This document shows positions 23,261-34,222 of a stretch of DNA of 64,000 nucleotides, in pieces. Origin of the DNA: Hyaloperonospora brassicae. Lineage: Eukaryota > Oomycota > Peronosporomycetes > Peronosporales > Peronosporaceae. Where the stretch lies: the NCBI GenBank assembly GCA_947650285.1, contig CANTFL010000173.1, positions 124,001 through 188,000 of the forward strand. Reading direction: 5' to 3'. The notes below the pieces were generated by a model. The model did not search any database, was not told the DNA's origin, and saw only the letters and a program-made list of their open reading frames with translations. The first letter of the stretch is position 1. Every line of letters starts with the position of its first letter. A program made the translations under genes and the position numbers.

Positions 23261-24451
23261 TCATGACACATATGTTCCTAGAGATGCGGACGAGTCTTCC
23301 TGCGAAACTCCAGCGTCATTCAACCTCTTCTTCTGCACCATCTGCTCGACAATCCACTCTGTCTTCATCTTCTGGGTCGTAAGCTTAGCCTGCTGCAATT
23401 GTTCTTGTGCTAACGCAAGGTGCACAGTGTGCAGCTCCCGTTGTCGTTCTTCACGTTTCGTTTCCAGCTCCAAACGTCGGCCCTCCATCTCGAGACGGGC
23501 TGCCTGCAGACTCAGCTTTCGTCTCAAGTACTCGGTCGACGTATCGTTGTCACTTGCTTGTGAAGCACTAGCAGTAGCAGTAGCAGTAGCAGCAGCACTT
23601 GTGTTCGGTCCAGTCCTCGCCCCCTCTGCAGCTGCCAACATTGTCACCTTATCACTCGCAGCCCTCTCCCCTGCTGCCGTCTCTTTTATCCTCTGTCGCT
23701 TTGGATGCCGAGCGCTATTGGCCGTCTCGACGCTGTGTTCACAAGCTGCAACTTCATTCGTAGCACCGGACGACGGATTCTGAGTCTGCAGACGAGACGT
23801 CGCTGGACTGGCCAGTGCACAAGGCGGAGGCGTTAGCGGAACAGTCGGCATCCCGCCCACCGTTGCAAAGACCTGCGCTGGCGGTGGCACCATTAGCTCT
23901 TCTCGACTGCTTGTACCATAGACCTGTTGCTGCTGTAATTGCTGCTGCTGCTGCTGTAACTGTAACTGTTGCTGTTCCTGTTGCTGTTGTTGCTGTTGTT
24001 GTTGTTGTTGTTGCTGCTGCTGTACATAGACACGATCGTGCTGCTGGTCTGCGGTCGTCGAAACGTACATAGTCGGGACTTCTGCCGTCGACGTCGGAAC
24101 AAAGATGACCGGATCGTCGACTGTCTCTTGCCGATCAGTCGACGCGGGGATTGGTCCGCAAGTCTGAGTCGCGGTCTGAGTCTGATTCTGCGCTTCGTCG
24201 TGATGCAGGAGCACCCGCACAAACGCGTCTTTATTGCGTCGGCGCGGGTTCGTCTTGAGTTGCCGCTGCGTGATCTCGCGCTTGAGTTGCATGAGCGACC
24301 ACTCTTTGTAGTCGTCCGAGTGCGGTGGGGCGCAGCGCTCGTCGCCTTTGGCCGACCACAGACGCGACACGCGGGCGCCGCCCCACGGAGCTGCAGCGTG
24401 CATAGCGGTGTAGAGACCGTGGCATGGCAGTAGGCTGTTGGACGGTGGCAT
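23261..24451 (-). CDS. SAP-like, polyglutamine, coiled-coil protein (oomycete hypothetical)
   Basis: Uninterrupted 396-codon ORF, ATG at 24451. Residues about 47-85 (KEWSLMQLKREITQRQLK followed by a basic NPRRRNKDAFVRVLL) look like a SAP-type helix-extended-helix DNA-binding motif. Residues about 143-176 are an almost pure Gln tract from CAA/CAG repeats. An AT/AS-repeat linker follows, and residues about 305-375 form a strongly charged coiled coil (LRRKLSLQAARLEMEGRRLELE onwards). It converges with the RING-PHD gene, the two stop codons being only 175 bp apart. A nuclear DNA-binding role is inference. The Gln tract is repeat DNA and probably varies between strains. Confidence 0.7.
   Translation of the reverse strand: MPPSNSLLPCHGLYTAMHAAAPWGGARVSRLWSAKGDERCAPPHSDDYKEWSLMQLKREITQRQLKTNPRRRNKDAFVRVLLHHDEAQNQTQTATQTCGPIPASTDRQETVDDPVIFVPTSTAEVPTMYVSTTADQQHDRVYVQQQQQQQQQQQQQQQEQQQLQLQQQQQQLQQQQVYGTSSREELMVPPPAQVFATVGGMPTVPLTPPPCALASPATSRLQTQNPSSGATNEVAACEHSVETANSARHPKRQRIKETAAGERAASDKVTMLAAAEGARTGPNTSAAATATATASASQASDNDTSTEYLRRKLSLQAARLEMEGRRLELETKREERQRELHTVHLALAQEQLQQAKLTTQKMKTEWIVEQMVQKKRLNDAGVSQEDSSASLGTYVS
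23927..24022. repeat. Imperfect CTG/TTG trinucleotide repeat (polyQ-coding)
   Basis: About 30 units of TTG/CTG on the plus strand with a few TAA and CTT interruptions, encoding the Gln/Leu tract of the SAP-like protein on the minus strand. Confidence 0.9.
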
Positions 24452-26119
24452 CGTATGCGATTACACAGGGAGGCGGGCGTTTGGCTTGCGTCATCAGGGC
24501 CGCATGATTCGTAAATATCGAGATAAAATAAATATTCGAAGCAAAATCCAGAGAGGTGGGCTGCGTCGCTTGTGCAGTAGGTTGGGGTAGGGGGACTGAG
24601 CGACATACATTGATAGAGTGCTCGGATGCACCCAAGAGAAAACGAGACGTCGCTGCCCAAAGTAGCGGCTGCAAACGCTGGGCTCGACGTAAAAATAGAA
24701 CCACAATGGGTTGCACAGTGAGACACGGATGGCACGGTCGTGCTTGAAGGTGGCAAAGACGTGCCGTGGATTTTTGCTTTCAATTTGTATTGTGTGAGAC
24801 CACGACGCGCGAATGGGCTCTTTTGTCTTTCATGCGCTTTTGGCGGCTCCGTTGTTTCGGTGTTTTGGTGTACTTCTGCAAGTATAGTCTGTGATTTCGT
24901 CATCGCTGAAACGTTGCAATGTATAAAGCGTGAACGAATGATATTCGCGCTGCGATGCAAATGAACGCATGGTTCGGAGTGCAAATCGAGTTGTATCGCA
25001 GTAACTCGCAGGTGGTGGACAGCACAGATTGGACTGTGGGTGGCCGGACCGCAAGCGTTCCTTGCTGTGCCGCTGATAGCTCGTCCAGCGACGTGCAGTG
25101 TTGTTCTGCAAGTCAAAGACGTACGCATTGCGGTGCGAATCGTGGATCGTGTGTCGCTATCGTTAACACGAAGGACGGCACCAACATATCGTCAATGAAG
25201 AGCCATCACAAATCTATCGAGTCCATTTTGGCAGCTTCTCAAACACGCATGGCATTGGCTTGGTTGAACTTCGATACCAAAGCCACACATGTGGTGAAGG
25301 TGTTGAGTGCTTGTCGTCGCGTTCACCGCAGTGGACTGAATCTGCAAATTTGTTGTGCGCCAAGACTGCGGATGTGAAAACATCTACGTCACTTTTTAGG
25401 ATACCGACATGCAGACTGAAGCATTGCAAACGCAGCCAGGGTCACGTATATGACTGTGTCGCTTGATGGTTCGTCGTCGACAACAGAGCTTGTATTGACC
25501 GTCTCACAGCAACATGTAGACTTTCGGGTATGCAACTCGGTACGCTTCGGAACGTTCATGCGGCGTACCAGTGAGATCTCCAGTCAATTGCGCAAAAGAG
25601 ATATGTGAAGATACATCGAATTAAATGTGTACCGGCAGGGACTCACTGCCAAATACTGGCTGCCTCTGTCGATGAAATGGCAAATGGATTCGCGCAGCGG
25701 CCTTGCGGCAATGTAGTGCGGTGAACGCTCGGTCAGAGAGCGGAGCGAAGAAATTTGGTACTACGCGAGGCGCAGGGCTTTTGCACCAAGTTGGCAAGCA
25801 GTTCCAAGAGAAGATCACAGCTATGCCGATATCATGCCGTAATCGTTCGAACGCTTTCCAAAGCTTTGTCCATGGTCTGTGCGCGAGGTCCAGTAGTATC
25901 ACGGTATCGTCCGTGACACTAACGGACCTCGCGCACAGACGATGGACAAAGTTCCAGAAAGCTTTGCCAGCGAGATCATGGTGACTCTCGCGAAAGGTAC
26001 AAGAAACTGTTTGGATGCTACCCGAGTTCACCTATCCTTTTCGTATTAACGGAATGAACTGTCACTAAAAACATGGCAGCAGCGTCTATTATGCTGACTG
26101 TACGAATAACGGACACGTC
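24452..26119. other. Intergenic between two minus-strand genes
   Basis: Contains the upstream region of the SAP-like gene and the downstream region of the hydrolase gene. ORFs on both strands (up to 161 codons) lack recognisable domains. The only striking structure is the long hairpin at 25864-25951. Confidence 0.5.
25864..25951. repeat. Long near-perfect inverted repeat (41-bp arms)
   Basis: Left arm 25864-25904 and right arm 25911-25951 are complementary at 37 of 41 positions by eye, separated by a 6-base spacer. Weaker complementarity (GCTTTC blocks) extends outwards for about 15 more bases. It lies about 170 bp beyond the stop of the minus-strand hydrolase gene, so it could be in its 3' UTR or terminator region, or be a foldback transposon relic. 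Confidence 0.8.
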
Positions 26120-27031
26120 TTACACGAGGGTCTCCATGGATAGCGTTTCACCCGCAAGAAATTTGTTGATCGCAATAGTGCACTCGGAATGCTTCTCGTG
26201 TTGCAGAATATGGCCGCAGTCGTCGAAAAGCAGCACTTGGCTTTGCACGTCTGGCGTGAGTTTGCTCTTGAGCACGTCCACGGATGAGACGTCCAGCACA
26301 TGGTCGTGCTTCCCCCACATGATCAGCGTCCTAGCCCGAATGTTTGGCAACAGAGCTTCCAACACGGTCGGGTCCTGCAGCGAGTCGCCGACGATTTTCT
26401 CCAAGACTGGCAGCTGTTTCTTCCGTTCCGAAGCAATGAGTTTCAATAGGATGTGAGGGATCTTACGAGGCTCGTAGCTAAGATGTTGATTCATCTCGTC
26501 CATGTCCTCAGGAGTATGTGCGAGCAAGAGGTTGCGTCCCGAGTTCTCGAGCATGTCCAATAGCGTGCTCTTCTTTGGCATAGAAATGCCAGCTGGGCAC
26601 ACCATTGTCAGGGACTTGACTCGGTCAGGGTACAGTGCCGCGTAGACTCCAGCAAGCATACCTCCCATCGAACACCCCACGAGATGGATCTTTTTGTCAG
26701 TAGACACTTGCTTGTCCAAGAACTCGTGCAGCCTCTTGGCCTGGTGAGGCATCGAGTAGTTGGTCAGTGCGTCAATGGGCGTCGTGCGGCCTTGACCCGG
26801 CAGATCTGGGATAACGATCTTGTAGCGTTTGTCAATGCCACGGGCGACTCGAACCCACGACTCTTTCACGGAACTGAACCCATGGAGGAACACGACAACG
26901 TCCGTGTGTGCCTCGTCTTTACCAGGTCGCTCAATGTAGCTCCAATTGTACTCGTCAATGCTCGCGTTCTTGGCGGAGAAGCCAGAGACGAAGCGAACGA
27001 CGTCAAACACCGACATGAGGAGAGCAGCCAT
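26120..27031 (-). CDS. Alpha/beta hydrolase, ABHD6/monoglyceride-lipase-like
   Basis: 303 residues, single exon, ATG at 27031. Classical alpha/beta-hydrolase features: oxyanion HGF (residues 50-52), DLPGQG (76-81), nucleophile elbow GCSMG with Ser121, probable acid Asp243 in WGKHD, and catalytic His274 in DCGH. The overall layout, with a short N-terminal hydrophobic segment before the core, resembles ABHD6 and bacterial monoacylglycerol lipases that hydrolyse acylglycerol esters. The substrate is inferred from family only. It stands head-to-head with a damaged paralogue (29310-30297), implying an inverted duplication. The divergent intergenic region is 2.3 kb. Confidence 0.85.
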   Translation of the reverse strand: MAALLMSVFDVVRFVSGFSAKNASIDEYNWSYIERPGKDEAHTDVVVFLHGFSSVKESWVRVARGIDKRYKIVIPDLPGQGRTTPIDALTNYSMPHQAKRLHEFLDKQVSTDKKIHLVGCSMGGMLAGVYAALYPDRVKSLTMVCPAGISMPKKSTLLDMLENSGRNLLLAHTPEDMDEMNQHLSYEPRKIPHILLKLIASERKKQLPVLEKIVGDSLQDPTVLEALLPNIRARTLIMWGKHDHVLDVSSVDVLKSKLTPDVQSQVLLFDDCGHILQHEKHSECTIAINKFLAGETLSMETLV

Positions 27032-29309
27032 GATGGTATGTCGTGGCGGAATGTCAAATGGGGAGCTGATACTGCATTGAACTCGATTATGGACGCTCGC
27101 TATGGTGGTGCTGTCGCATATGCAGTTGCGCGATGATTAGTAGGTGGATATGCGGGTTACGTACGTAATCATCGACAGCCACACTCGCTTCGCTCGATCA
27201 ACGACGGACCAAAGACAGGACGTTGGTATATTTGGTGCGCTCTTTTTTGGCACGGACGACATACTGCACATGCTGCGGTCTGCACGATATAATCGGTGTC
27301 AAGCGTGTAGTATCTTCGACCGTAGACTCAGGTCGATGTTCGCGTCGCTCTACGTACTACGCTAGAGCAGAACGAGACGATCGATGCCGTATCTAGTAGT
27401 CATATCGACGAGTTTTCGAGGATGATAGTACAATAGCTAGTGAGCGCTGGGCGTGTTTTCGAGTACTCGCCCAGTACAGCATGCGCGCTTTCACCAATGT
27501 ACCGTATCGATTCCTTTGTGCTTCCTGCTACCACTACGCAAGTTGAGGGCATCATGATTGCTAGCATGTCTACTTGCGTAGCGTCCAGTATGCATGTGTC
27601 CATTGTCCATTATCAGGCTATGACCAGCACCTGACGACGTGCGCTGCACGGATGCGCTACACTGGCCATTGGGCGTCGCTCGATGGCACGATGAACCGAT
27701 GGGGTGCAGGCGTGGGGAAGGCCGTGCACATGTCGTTCGTACGTCATGTTATAGAGGACAATACGAAGCAAATGACGAAGAGGCGAACCGATTCGTGCGG
27801 GTACCACATGTCGCTGACGCATCGCATCGCGTGCCTCTGAATTTTTCAACGGATGCCATGGTAAATCACGAAACAGTCTGAGGTCGAATGTCTCTACGTC
27901 AGACGTTCGTGCTGACGTGTAGTACTGCTGCATACCTGCGCTCACAGGCAACTTTCTGGTAAGATGAGCTACGCCTGAAACGCTTTGTGGTAAGATGCGC
28001 CCGATAAGCTGCCGTGTTGTAAACCGTTTTCCTCTGCAGATCGTTGACAATTTATGCTGAATGAGGTCGAAATTCGCCGAGCGACTGATCGGAGCGACCG
28101 CACTTATACACGGTCTGCTATGCGGGTTTGCTTGTTGCGCATGTTGCGTCAGGCTGTACTAGTCTCAACACCGTAGCGGCGACTAATTCGCGTTGTCGAG
28201 TACGCGTAACTTTACTAAGACCTCTTACGATTCGCAAGCGTACTGGTCCATCCGCATGGTACGATCTTTTGGTGGTATTGCATCGTGCAAAGCTGTCTTG
28301 GCGACTACGGCGAAAGTGCAGCTGACGTCCCTGCGTAGCGACATTTCGTAGTAAAGGGAAACTCGCTCGTGTCGATGTGAACGGATTGTATAGGGGCATG
28401 TCCACTGCAGCTCACGTCAGGAGTTGCACGGCACCGTCGACATCCCCCTACATCCATCGCATGCTCTCTTACTGTAGTACCGAGCGAGCGGATCCGCAAT
28501 TTGGGTTCGGGACCACTCGCCGGCAGTGCAGTGGGCTCCTTTCAATGATCAACGGGTTGTGACATTACCGCCGCATTGTTGCAGCGATGCTATCGCTCAC
28601 CGCTGTGTCATGCAATCCCAGTCGAGCAGTTTCCCTGACGAAGATCCGCCGCCAGCAGCAGATGACCAGTTGTTTCGGTGTCGTATGCGCTCGCCACGTG
28701 CTATAAGTCAGCAGCGGACTTGACAGCACGTAGGGCTCTACGCCACCACAAAAAGCTGCACGAAAGGTCTGCGTGGCAGGACTTTCACTCATGGCAACCG
28801 AGCGCAATGAATTGGGCGCACACTTTGCATGAGCCCGTGTCAAAAGGTGCCTAGACGCCATGTATCCAACCGACTCGGCCCGCACTAAATGCTGGCAACA
28901 CTGGCGAGCAGGAAAAAAGAGCATTTGGTCTGAACGAGTCGACCAAACACTTCGTCAACTTCTCACTAGCACGCGATCGGCCATTACTTATGCCGTTTGT
29001 ATTCAGCCGACGATCAGGCGACTCACTGCCTCTGCGTCTGCTATCTTCACGCGACCACGTTGGACCAGCACAACTTGTCCCGACGTTGTGCTCGTCGAAG
29101 GTACAAGAAAGTCCGGCGTGGCCAATGCACAGGCCAAAGCGGTGTCGCGCCAGTCTGCAATCACAGTGTGTTGGGCAACACGGACGGTCTCAAGTCGCTG
29201 CCATTCTCCGCGACACGTCTCGCTTCGCGACCACGAGCGTCGAGCAGGTCTTCACCTTACGTCAGACCGCCCATTGTCAACTTGGCACCACATGTCCCTT
29301 GTCTACGCC
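27032..29309. other. Divergent intergenic region between hydrolase paralogues
   Basis: No gene supported. Many medium ORFs on both strands reflect the moderate GC content. The plus-strand frame that leads into the second hydrolase is open from 28860, but residues before 29310 have no resemblance to the family and are probably 5' UTR. Confidence 0.5.
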
Positions 29310-30297
29310 ATGGGCTTCTCTCGCGTGCTCAGTGCCTTTCGTTTTTCCACGACAAACCTCGTGCGAGTTGGTAAGCGGTTTGAGGCGCGGTCAGCGACCA
29401 TCGACCAGTTCCAATGGAGCTACTTGATCCGACCCGCGGCCGACCCAACGAGTCGAGAAGTCGTTGTGTTCTTGCATGGACTCGGGTCTTCGAAAGAGGC
29501 CTGGGTCCGTGTGTCCAGCGGCCTTAGCAGTGACTACCACGTGGTGATCCCCGACTTGCCTGGTCATGGCAAGACGACGCCGCTCGACCCGCTCGTGAAC
29601 TTTGCAGCAGACCGACAAACGCGGCGACTGCACGGAGTTCTTCGAGTCGGAGCTCTATCCGAACAACAAAGTGCACCTTGTCGGCACTTGCATCGGTGCA
29701 ACGGTTGCAGGGCTCTACGCTGCAATGCACCCGACGCGGGTCAAGTCGCTCGCGCTCATGTGTCCGTGGGGCATTGCAGTCCCCACGGCGACAAGCGCCA
29801 CACTCAGCGACATGGAACTTCTGGACAAACTCACGTTGCAAAGCCCAACAGCTACTTCCGCCAGCGAAGTGGGCGAGTGGCGCGACCCCACAGTGAACGT
29901 GAAGCACATGCTCCGTGCACTTCGAGCGCTTACGACATACAAACGCGGCCGCGAGTGGCAAGTGCTGCAAAAAGTCGGCATGGATACACTTGCGCACCCG
30001 TCGATACTCGAAGACAGCCTTGGCAGTATTCGAGCGAGGACGATAGTGGTCTGGGGCAAAGAGGACGCAGTTCTAGACGCTGCGTGTCTCGAGGTGATTG
30101 ACGACAAGCTGAACGTGACGCACAAACACGTGCTGGCGCTCGAAGACTGTGGACATCTCATCACCAGTGATAAGCCGAGCGAGTGCATCGATCTGCTCAA
30201 CCGGTTTCTTGGGAACTTGCAACTTAGCTGTTCACCTGCTCTTGCTGAGCAAGCGTCTGCCATGGCTTTTGAGCCCCTTTTGCCATCGCAGGACTAG
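29310..30297 (+). pseudogene. Second ABHD6-like hydrolase, frameshifted, Cys for nucleophile Ser
   Basis: Paralogue of the 26120-27031 gene. The N-terminal half starts at ATG 29310 (MGFSRVLSAF) and contains FLHGLGSSKEAWVRV and IPDLPGHGKTTPLD. After RRLH one extra G at 29634/29635 shifts the frame, and the remainder continues one frame over (EFFESELYP, then KVHLVG) to the stop at 30297. The nucleophile elbow reads GTCIG where the paralogue has GCSMG, so the Ser is replaced by Cys. The acid (WGKED) and His (DCGHL) are kept. Either a young pseudogene or a sequencing indel over a diverged gene with a Cys nucleophile. The rest is well preserved, with no further stop. Confidence 0.75.
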
Positions 30298-31635
30298 CTG
30301 GTGGTGTATTTATTACTTGTAAGCTGCGTGGGTCAACGAAGCGAAGACGTTTTGCGGCAGACGTAGCACGATCTGCGTGTCAATAACAATGCGTTCGTTC
30401 GTGCGGTTCACATGTTTCTTCTGACTTTGCTGCGAGCTTCATAGGTCGAGGGTCGTTGTTGCGTTTGGACGTTGCGCTATGTTCGCATTGCAGTAGAACG
30501 TTTTCAGTGATCCGTTCCTCGCTTGAGCACGTACAACGACATGTGTGTGTGCTCAGGCCATCGAAGAGAAGTGAGGACACTGCTGCGTCATAGAATGCAC
30601 GGAGACGTAGAGTTCCGGTGGCTATTGGCGCACTCGATTTCACCGGAAAAGTGTATCATCGGCACATGCATTGGGAATGCATTTATACATCGACGATAGT
30701 ATCATCACGTGGCACGTTTCGAGGAGCTGCAGCTCGACGAAGGATGGCCAGTGGTTTGTTCAAATGACCAGGTACCACACATTGGATGACACAGCGATGT
30801 GAAGCGAGTGCACTGCGAAGCACTGAGTCGATCCCTTTTGTCCCACTAGCGCCAGACATAGATAGTCAAGCAGACACGTGATCGACTCACGCACGTTGTA
30901 AAGAAGTCGCTACGTCCGCGAAATGCTATGGTGTCACTCAGACGAATAGTCGCAGCTCTTTGGGCATCACGAAAAGTGTATCTCGAGTAGCACGTCGATG
31001 CAGATCTCTTGCAGCGCGACCAACCCAACTTGAATCCGGCCATTCGATCGTGGCAGTCCTAGAAACATACTGCCTGACCACAGGCGATAGCAACGACAAA
31101 ACAATCGAAGACGAGATCGGCTCAACGTCTGTCCTTGATCGAGCGACCATTCTGGATCGACAACTACCTCAATGTTGTCGACTACCGGAACTTGAAAGCA
31201 GATGCGCTCCCACTGCGAGCTTTCTACCGACAACCCACCGACCGACCACCAACCCACCTGCAACGCACCGTTTGTCTCCACGATCGCCTCGAAAACCATT
31301 GCAGACTCCGTCTCGACGTTGCACTAAGTGCCGTGGGATCTTTCTACCAAACCCTTTACCAGCACATCGACTTTTCGCGAGTCAAATCAGAGTCCTCCCC
31401 GCTCGCTCGATCTTTCGGAACTCGGATCTTGATTACGCACAGACTCACGGACTCGCGCCGCGCCCCTTCGACCGCTTGTCGCCGCCAATGAAACCGTGCG
31501 AAGCGGTCATTCCCGAAAAGACGTCTGCTCGAGGAGCCGCTCGTTCGTTCATTCCCCAACTTGCGGTCTCGAGCCCAAGGGCCCAACTCGAACCGTTTTG
31601 CAAAATCCCTCAACCGGTCGGGTTGAAGTCGTAAC
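30298..31635. other. Intergenic upstream of the cathepsin-like gene
   Basis: Holds a 224-codon plus-strand ORF (30960-31634) ending one base before the protease ATG. Its composition (Arg, Pro, Thr, Ser) and lack of any domain suggest chance or 5' UTR. Nothing else recognised. Confidence 0.5.
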
Positions 31636-33081
31636 ATGGCCACCCGTAGCCACTTCGTAGTCGGTCCATTGCATTCCAATGCCCTCCTCATTGCTGTCCT
31701 CGTGCTGCTCGTCGCTGTGCTCTTCGCCCCCGCTGCGCCTACCGGTCGCGACGGCTGCCACTGCCAACGGACCATGAAAGGCCGCGAGCATTTGCACCCG
31801 TCGGTCCGTGCGCTGCCCGCGCTGTCGCTCGCGGAGACGCGCGAGCTGCAGCAGCTGCCCACGCACTTGGACTGGTGCGAACGCGGCTTCTGCGTCCCGA
31901 GTTGGAACCAGCACGTGCCACAGTACTGCGGTTCGTGCTACGCCCACGGCGCCCTGTCGAGCGCGCAGGACCGGATCAAGATCCTCAATGCTCGTCGGAG
32001 AAAGTTCACGGGCGCCGACGTGATGCTCGGGCGCCAGAGCTTTCTCAATTGTGCCCCGGGACACGGCCTCTCGGCGGGCTGCGACGGCGGCGAAGCGCAG
32101 GACGTGTACGAGTTCATGCGTCGCTATGGCCTGCCGGACGAGTCGTGTTTGCCCTATAATGCAACAGACCATACCAAGTTTACGGCCACTGTGAACAACA
32201 CGTGCCCACCAGTTGGCTACTGCATGAAGTACGTGGAAAAGAGATTGGGGGGACGAGGAGGGACACCTTTGCAAGGAGGTCCGATGGAGAAGGAGACTGA
32301 CTGACTGACTGTTGTTGTTGTTGTTGTTGTTGCGGATGTTGTTGTGACTGACTTACCGCGCAGTTGTATGTACACGCCAACGAGTCGCAAGACGCCTCAG
32401 TGTTTCCCCGTGACCAAAGTGGTGCGGTACCGTGCCAAGAGCCACGGCCACTTGTCGGGGGAGCTGGCCATGATGAAGGAGATCATGACGGGCGGGCCCA
32501 TTACTTGCGGCATTTCGTGCAGTCACGAGTTTAATTACGAGTACAGGGCTGGTATTTTGGAGGACACGACGGGGTTCATGGACTTGGACCACGACGTGGA
32601 AGTCGTCGGCTGGGGCGAAGAAAACGGCACCAAGTACTGGCACGTGCGCAACTCGTGGGGAACGTACTGGGGCATGAACGGGTTCTTTAAGATCGTGCGG
32701 GGGAAGAACAATCTCGGGATCGAAGCCGACTGTGCTTTCATGCAACCGGACATTAGCGACGAAGAGCTCGTGTGGGAAGAGAAGCCCATCTACGGAGGCT
32801 CGATCTTTGGGATCGTGCCGTTCAAAGAGGAAGCAAAGGACCACGTGATCAAGGACACGACCGAGGACATCCCGCGCATTGGGGATGCTGTGCTGAAAGC
32901 TCATTATCTACCGGAGGACGCGACACCGTTCACGAGTGAGTCCAAGGCGCGCGAAGACACCGACTCGTTCGTTGTGCCTGCGATCCTGTTCTTCACGTCT
33001 GGCTGCGTCTGTGCGACACTCGCTGCGGTGTCCATTATGAAGTTTCGCGGTCACCGTTACGTGTACCGAACGATCCCATAG
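31636..33081 (+). CDS. Cathepsin Z/X-like papain-family cysteine protease, membrane-anchored (2 exons)
   Basis: Exons 31636-32228 and 32364-33081, donor GTACGT, acceptor CGCAG; the split codon gives Asn in GYCMNCMY; 436 residues. The N-terminus has a hydrophobic segment (residues about 16-35), a signal peptide or anchor. The papain core begins near residue 79. The active-site segment QYCGSCYAHGA contains nucleophile Cys101, with the usual Trp after it replaced by Tyr; the oxyanion Gln is in WNQH. The catalytic His lies in DLDHDVEVVGWG and the Asn in RNSWGTYWG. A C-terminal extension ends in a probable transmembrane helix (VVPAILFFTSGCVCATLAAVSI) and a short basic tail. The C1A cathepsin X/Z group is supported by the core pattern. 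Compartment (vacuole or plasma membrane) is inferred. Confidence 0.85.
32296..32332 (+). repeat. GACT and GTT microsatellites inside the cathepsin intron
   Basis: About four GACT units directly followed by about seven GTT units within the 135-bp intron 32229-32363. Confidence 0.9.
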
Positions 33082-34222
33082 AGGGCAGCAGTTCACGACC
33101 ACGTTGACGTCGAGGACCTTCGCCAAACTTGGTGCACGACTTGTGGGGCTCTTGGTACTGCCAACATCCATGGACTTTCGCAAGCGTCGGGCACAAGAAG
33201 CTCGAAATGAGAGGCAAAGTAGAGACTGTCGTTGCCATGCAAAAGAGTGTAAACCCACAAAGTGGTGGTATGCGTGGCACAAAGATGTGCGTGTGAGACC
33301 ATTCGGCATATTCGTATAGTAAAGCAGATAGTGCCATGATAGTCAGTTAGTGACGACGAGGCCTGATGCGTGAAAACAACATCATCAACGCCGCCATCAG
33401 CTCCAGCGATGCCATACACTGCAACAATCGACACCTCGGCACAAACTGCACCCTCTTCGTTTTCTAGCTGCCCACACGTGGAGATCGTCATTGTTCAGCA
33501 AGCAGTTAGGTCGCTTGCAATAGTACATACCCCACATACCTTCACACACACGTGATCGCATCTACAGCGTAACGCTGTATTTGCGTATCTACAAGTGCGT
33601 CTGACATGTTGCAGTACCCGCTTGTCGTTTGTTCCAGCGTAAGGGCCACACGTGCCGGTCAAAAGGACTGGTACTTGGCACAGGCAGCTCATAGTCCATG
33701 TCTGACTGGTTCAACCCTTCCATTCTACAGCGCTACGTGTGACTTTGTCCATTGAGAGAGGGACCTTATGCGTCTTGAAGGACACGTTAAGGACGTTGCC
33801 ATTCTCGACACCAACGAAACGTGTGCACATACGCACATGCGCACATGCGCTCTGCCGCGCGCCGTGCACCGGGTCGCACGCCAGTCGAAAGCGCGTACGC
33901 GCGTAGTTAGTGCCCCACCGCTTTTGTCTGCAGACCAATCGGCTGCTGCTTACGACTCTCATGCGCGCGACTACTGAACCCACACACGCGCGCCAATCGC
34001 AGAAACATCTGCCCGTTGACGACACTTCGTATCGTTACTTTTCCCGTTCACCTGCTACTCCATATCCCTACTTTTCCGGCCATCTCGCGTCAGTAGCTGT
34101 CATCGCACAGTACTTCTCGACGAGCTCACTTACTCTCTCTCTCTCTCTCTCGCTACTTCTACTTCTCTACTTATCTCTCTCTCTCTCTACTTCTCTGCCC
34201 TCACGTGCACCCCATTCTCGCC
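33082..34222. other. Intergenic with pyrimidine microsatellite
   Basis: No gene. 34132-34195 is a CT-rich microsatellite with ACTT interruptions just upstream of the Alba-gene start and may lie in its promoter or 5' leader. Short chance ORFs elsewhere. Confidence 0.55.

Noticed and set aside
23893..25128. 411-codon minus-strand ORF overlapping the SAP-like gene
   Set aside because: Different frame over the same repeat DNA; reads poly-Asn/Ser from the CAA/CAG tract and has no domain.
28860..29309. N-terminal extension of the second hydrolase
   Set aside because: Open in frame but without any family resemblance; the paralogue starts at the equivalent of 29310.
30960..31634. 224-codon ORF directly upstream of the cathepsin-like gene
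   Set aside because: Arg/Pro/Thr-rich with no domain, ends one base before the protease ATG; more likely leader or chance.
31549..32274. 241-codon minus-strand ORF opposite the cathepsin exon
   Set aside because: Shadow of the GC-rich coding frame on the other strand.
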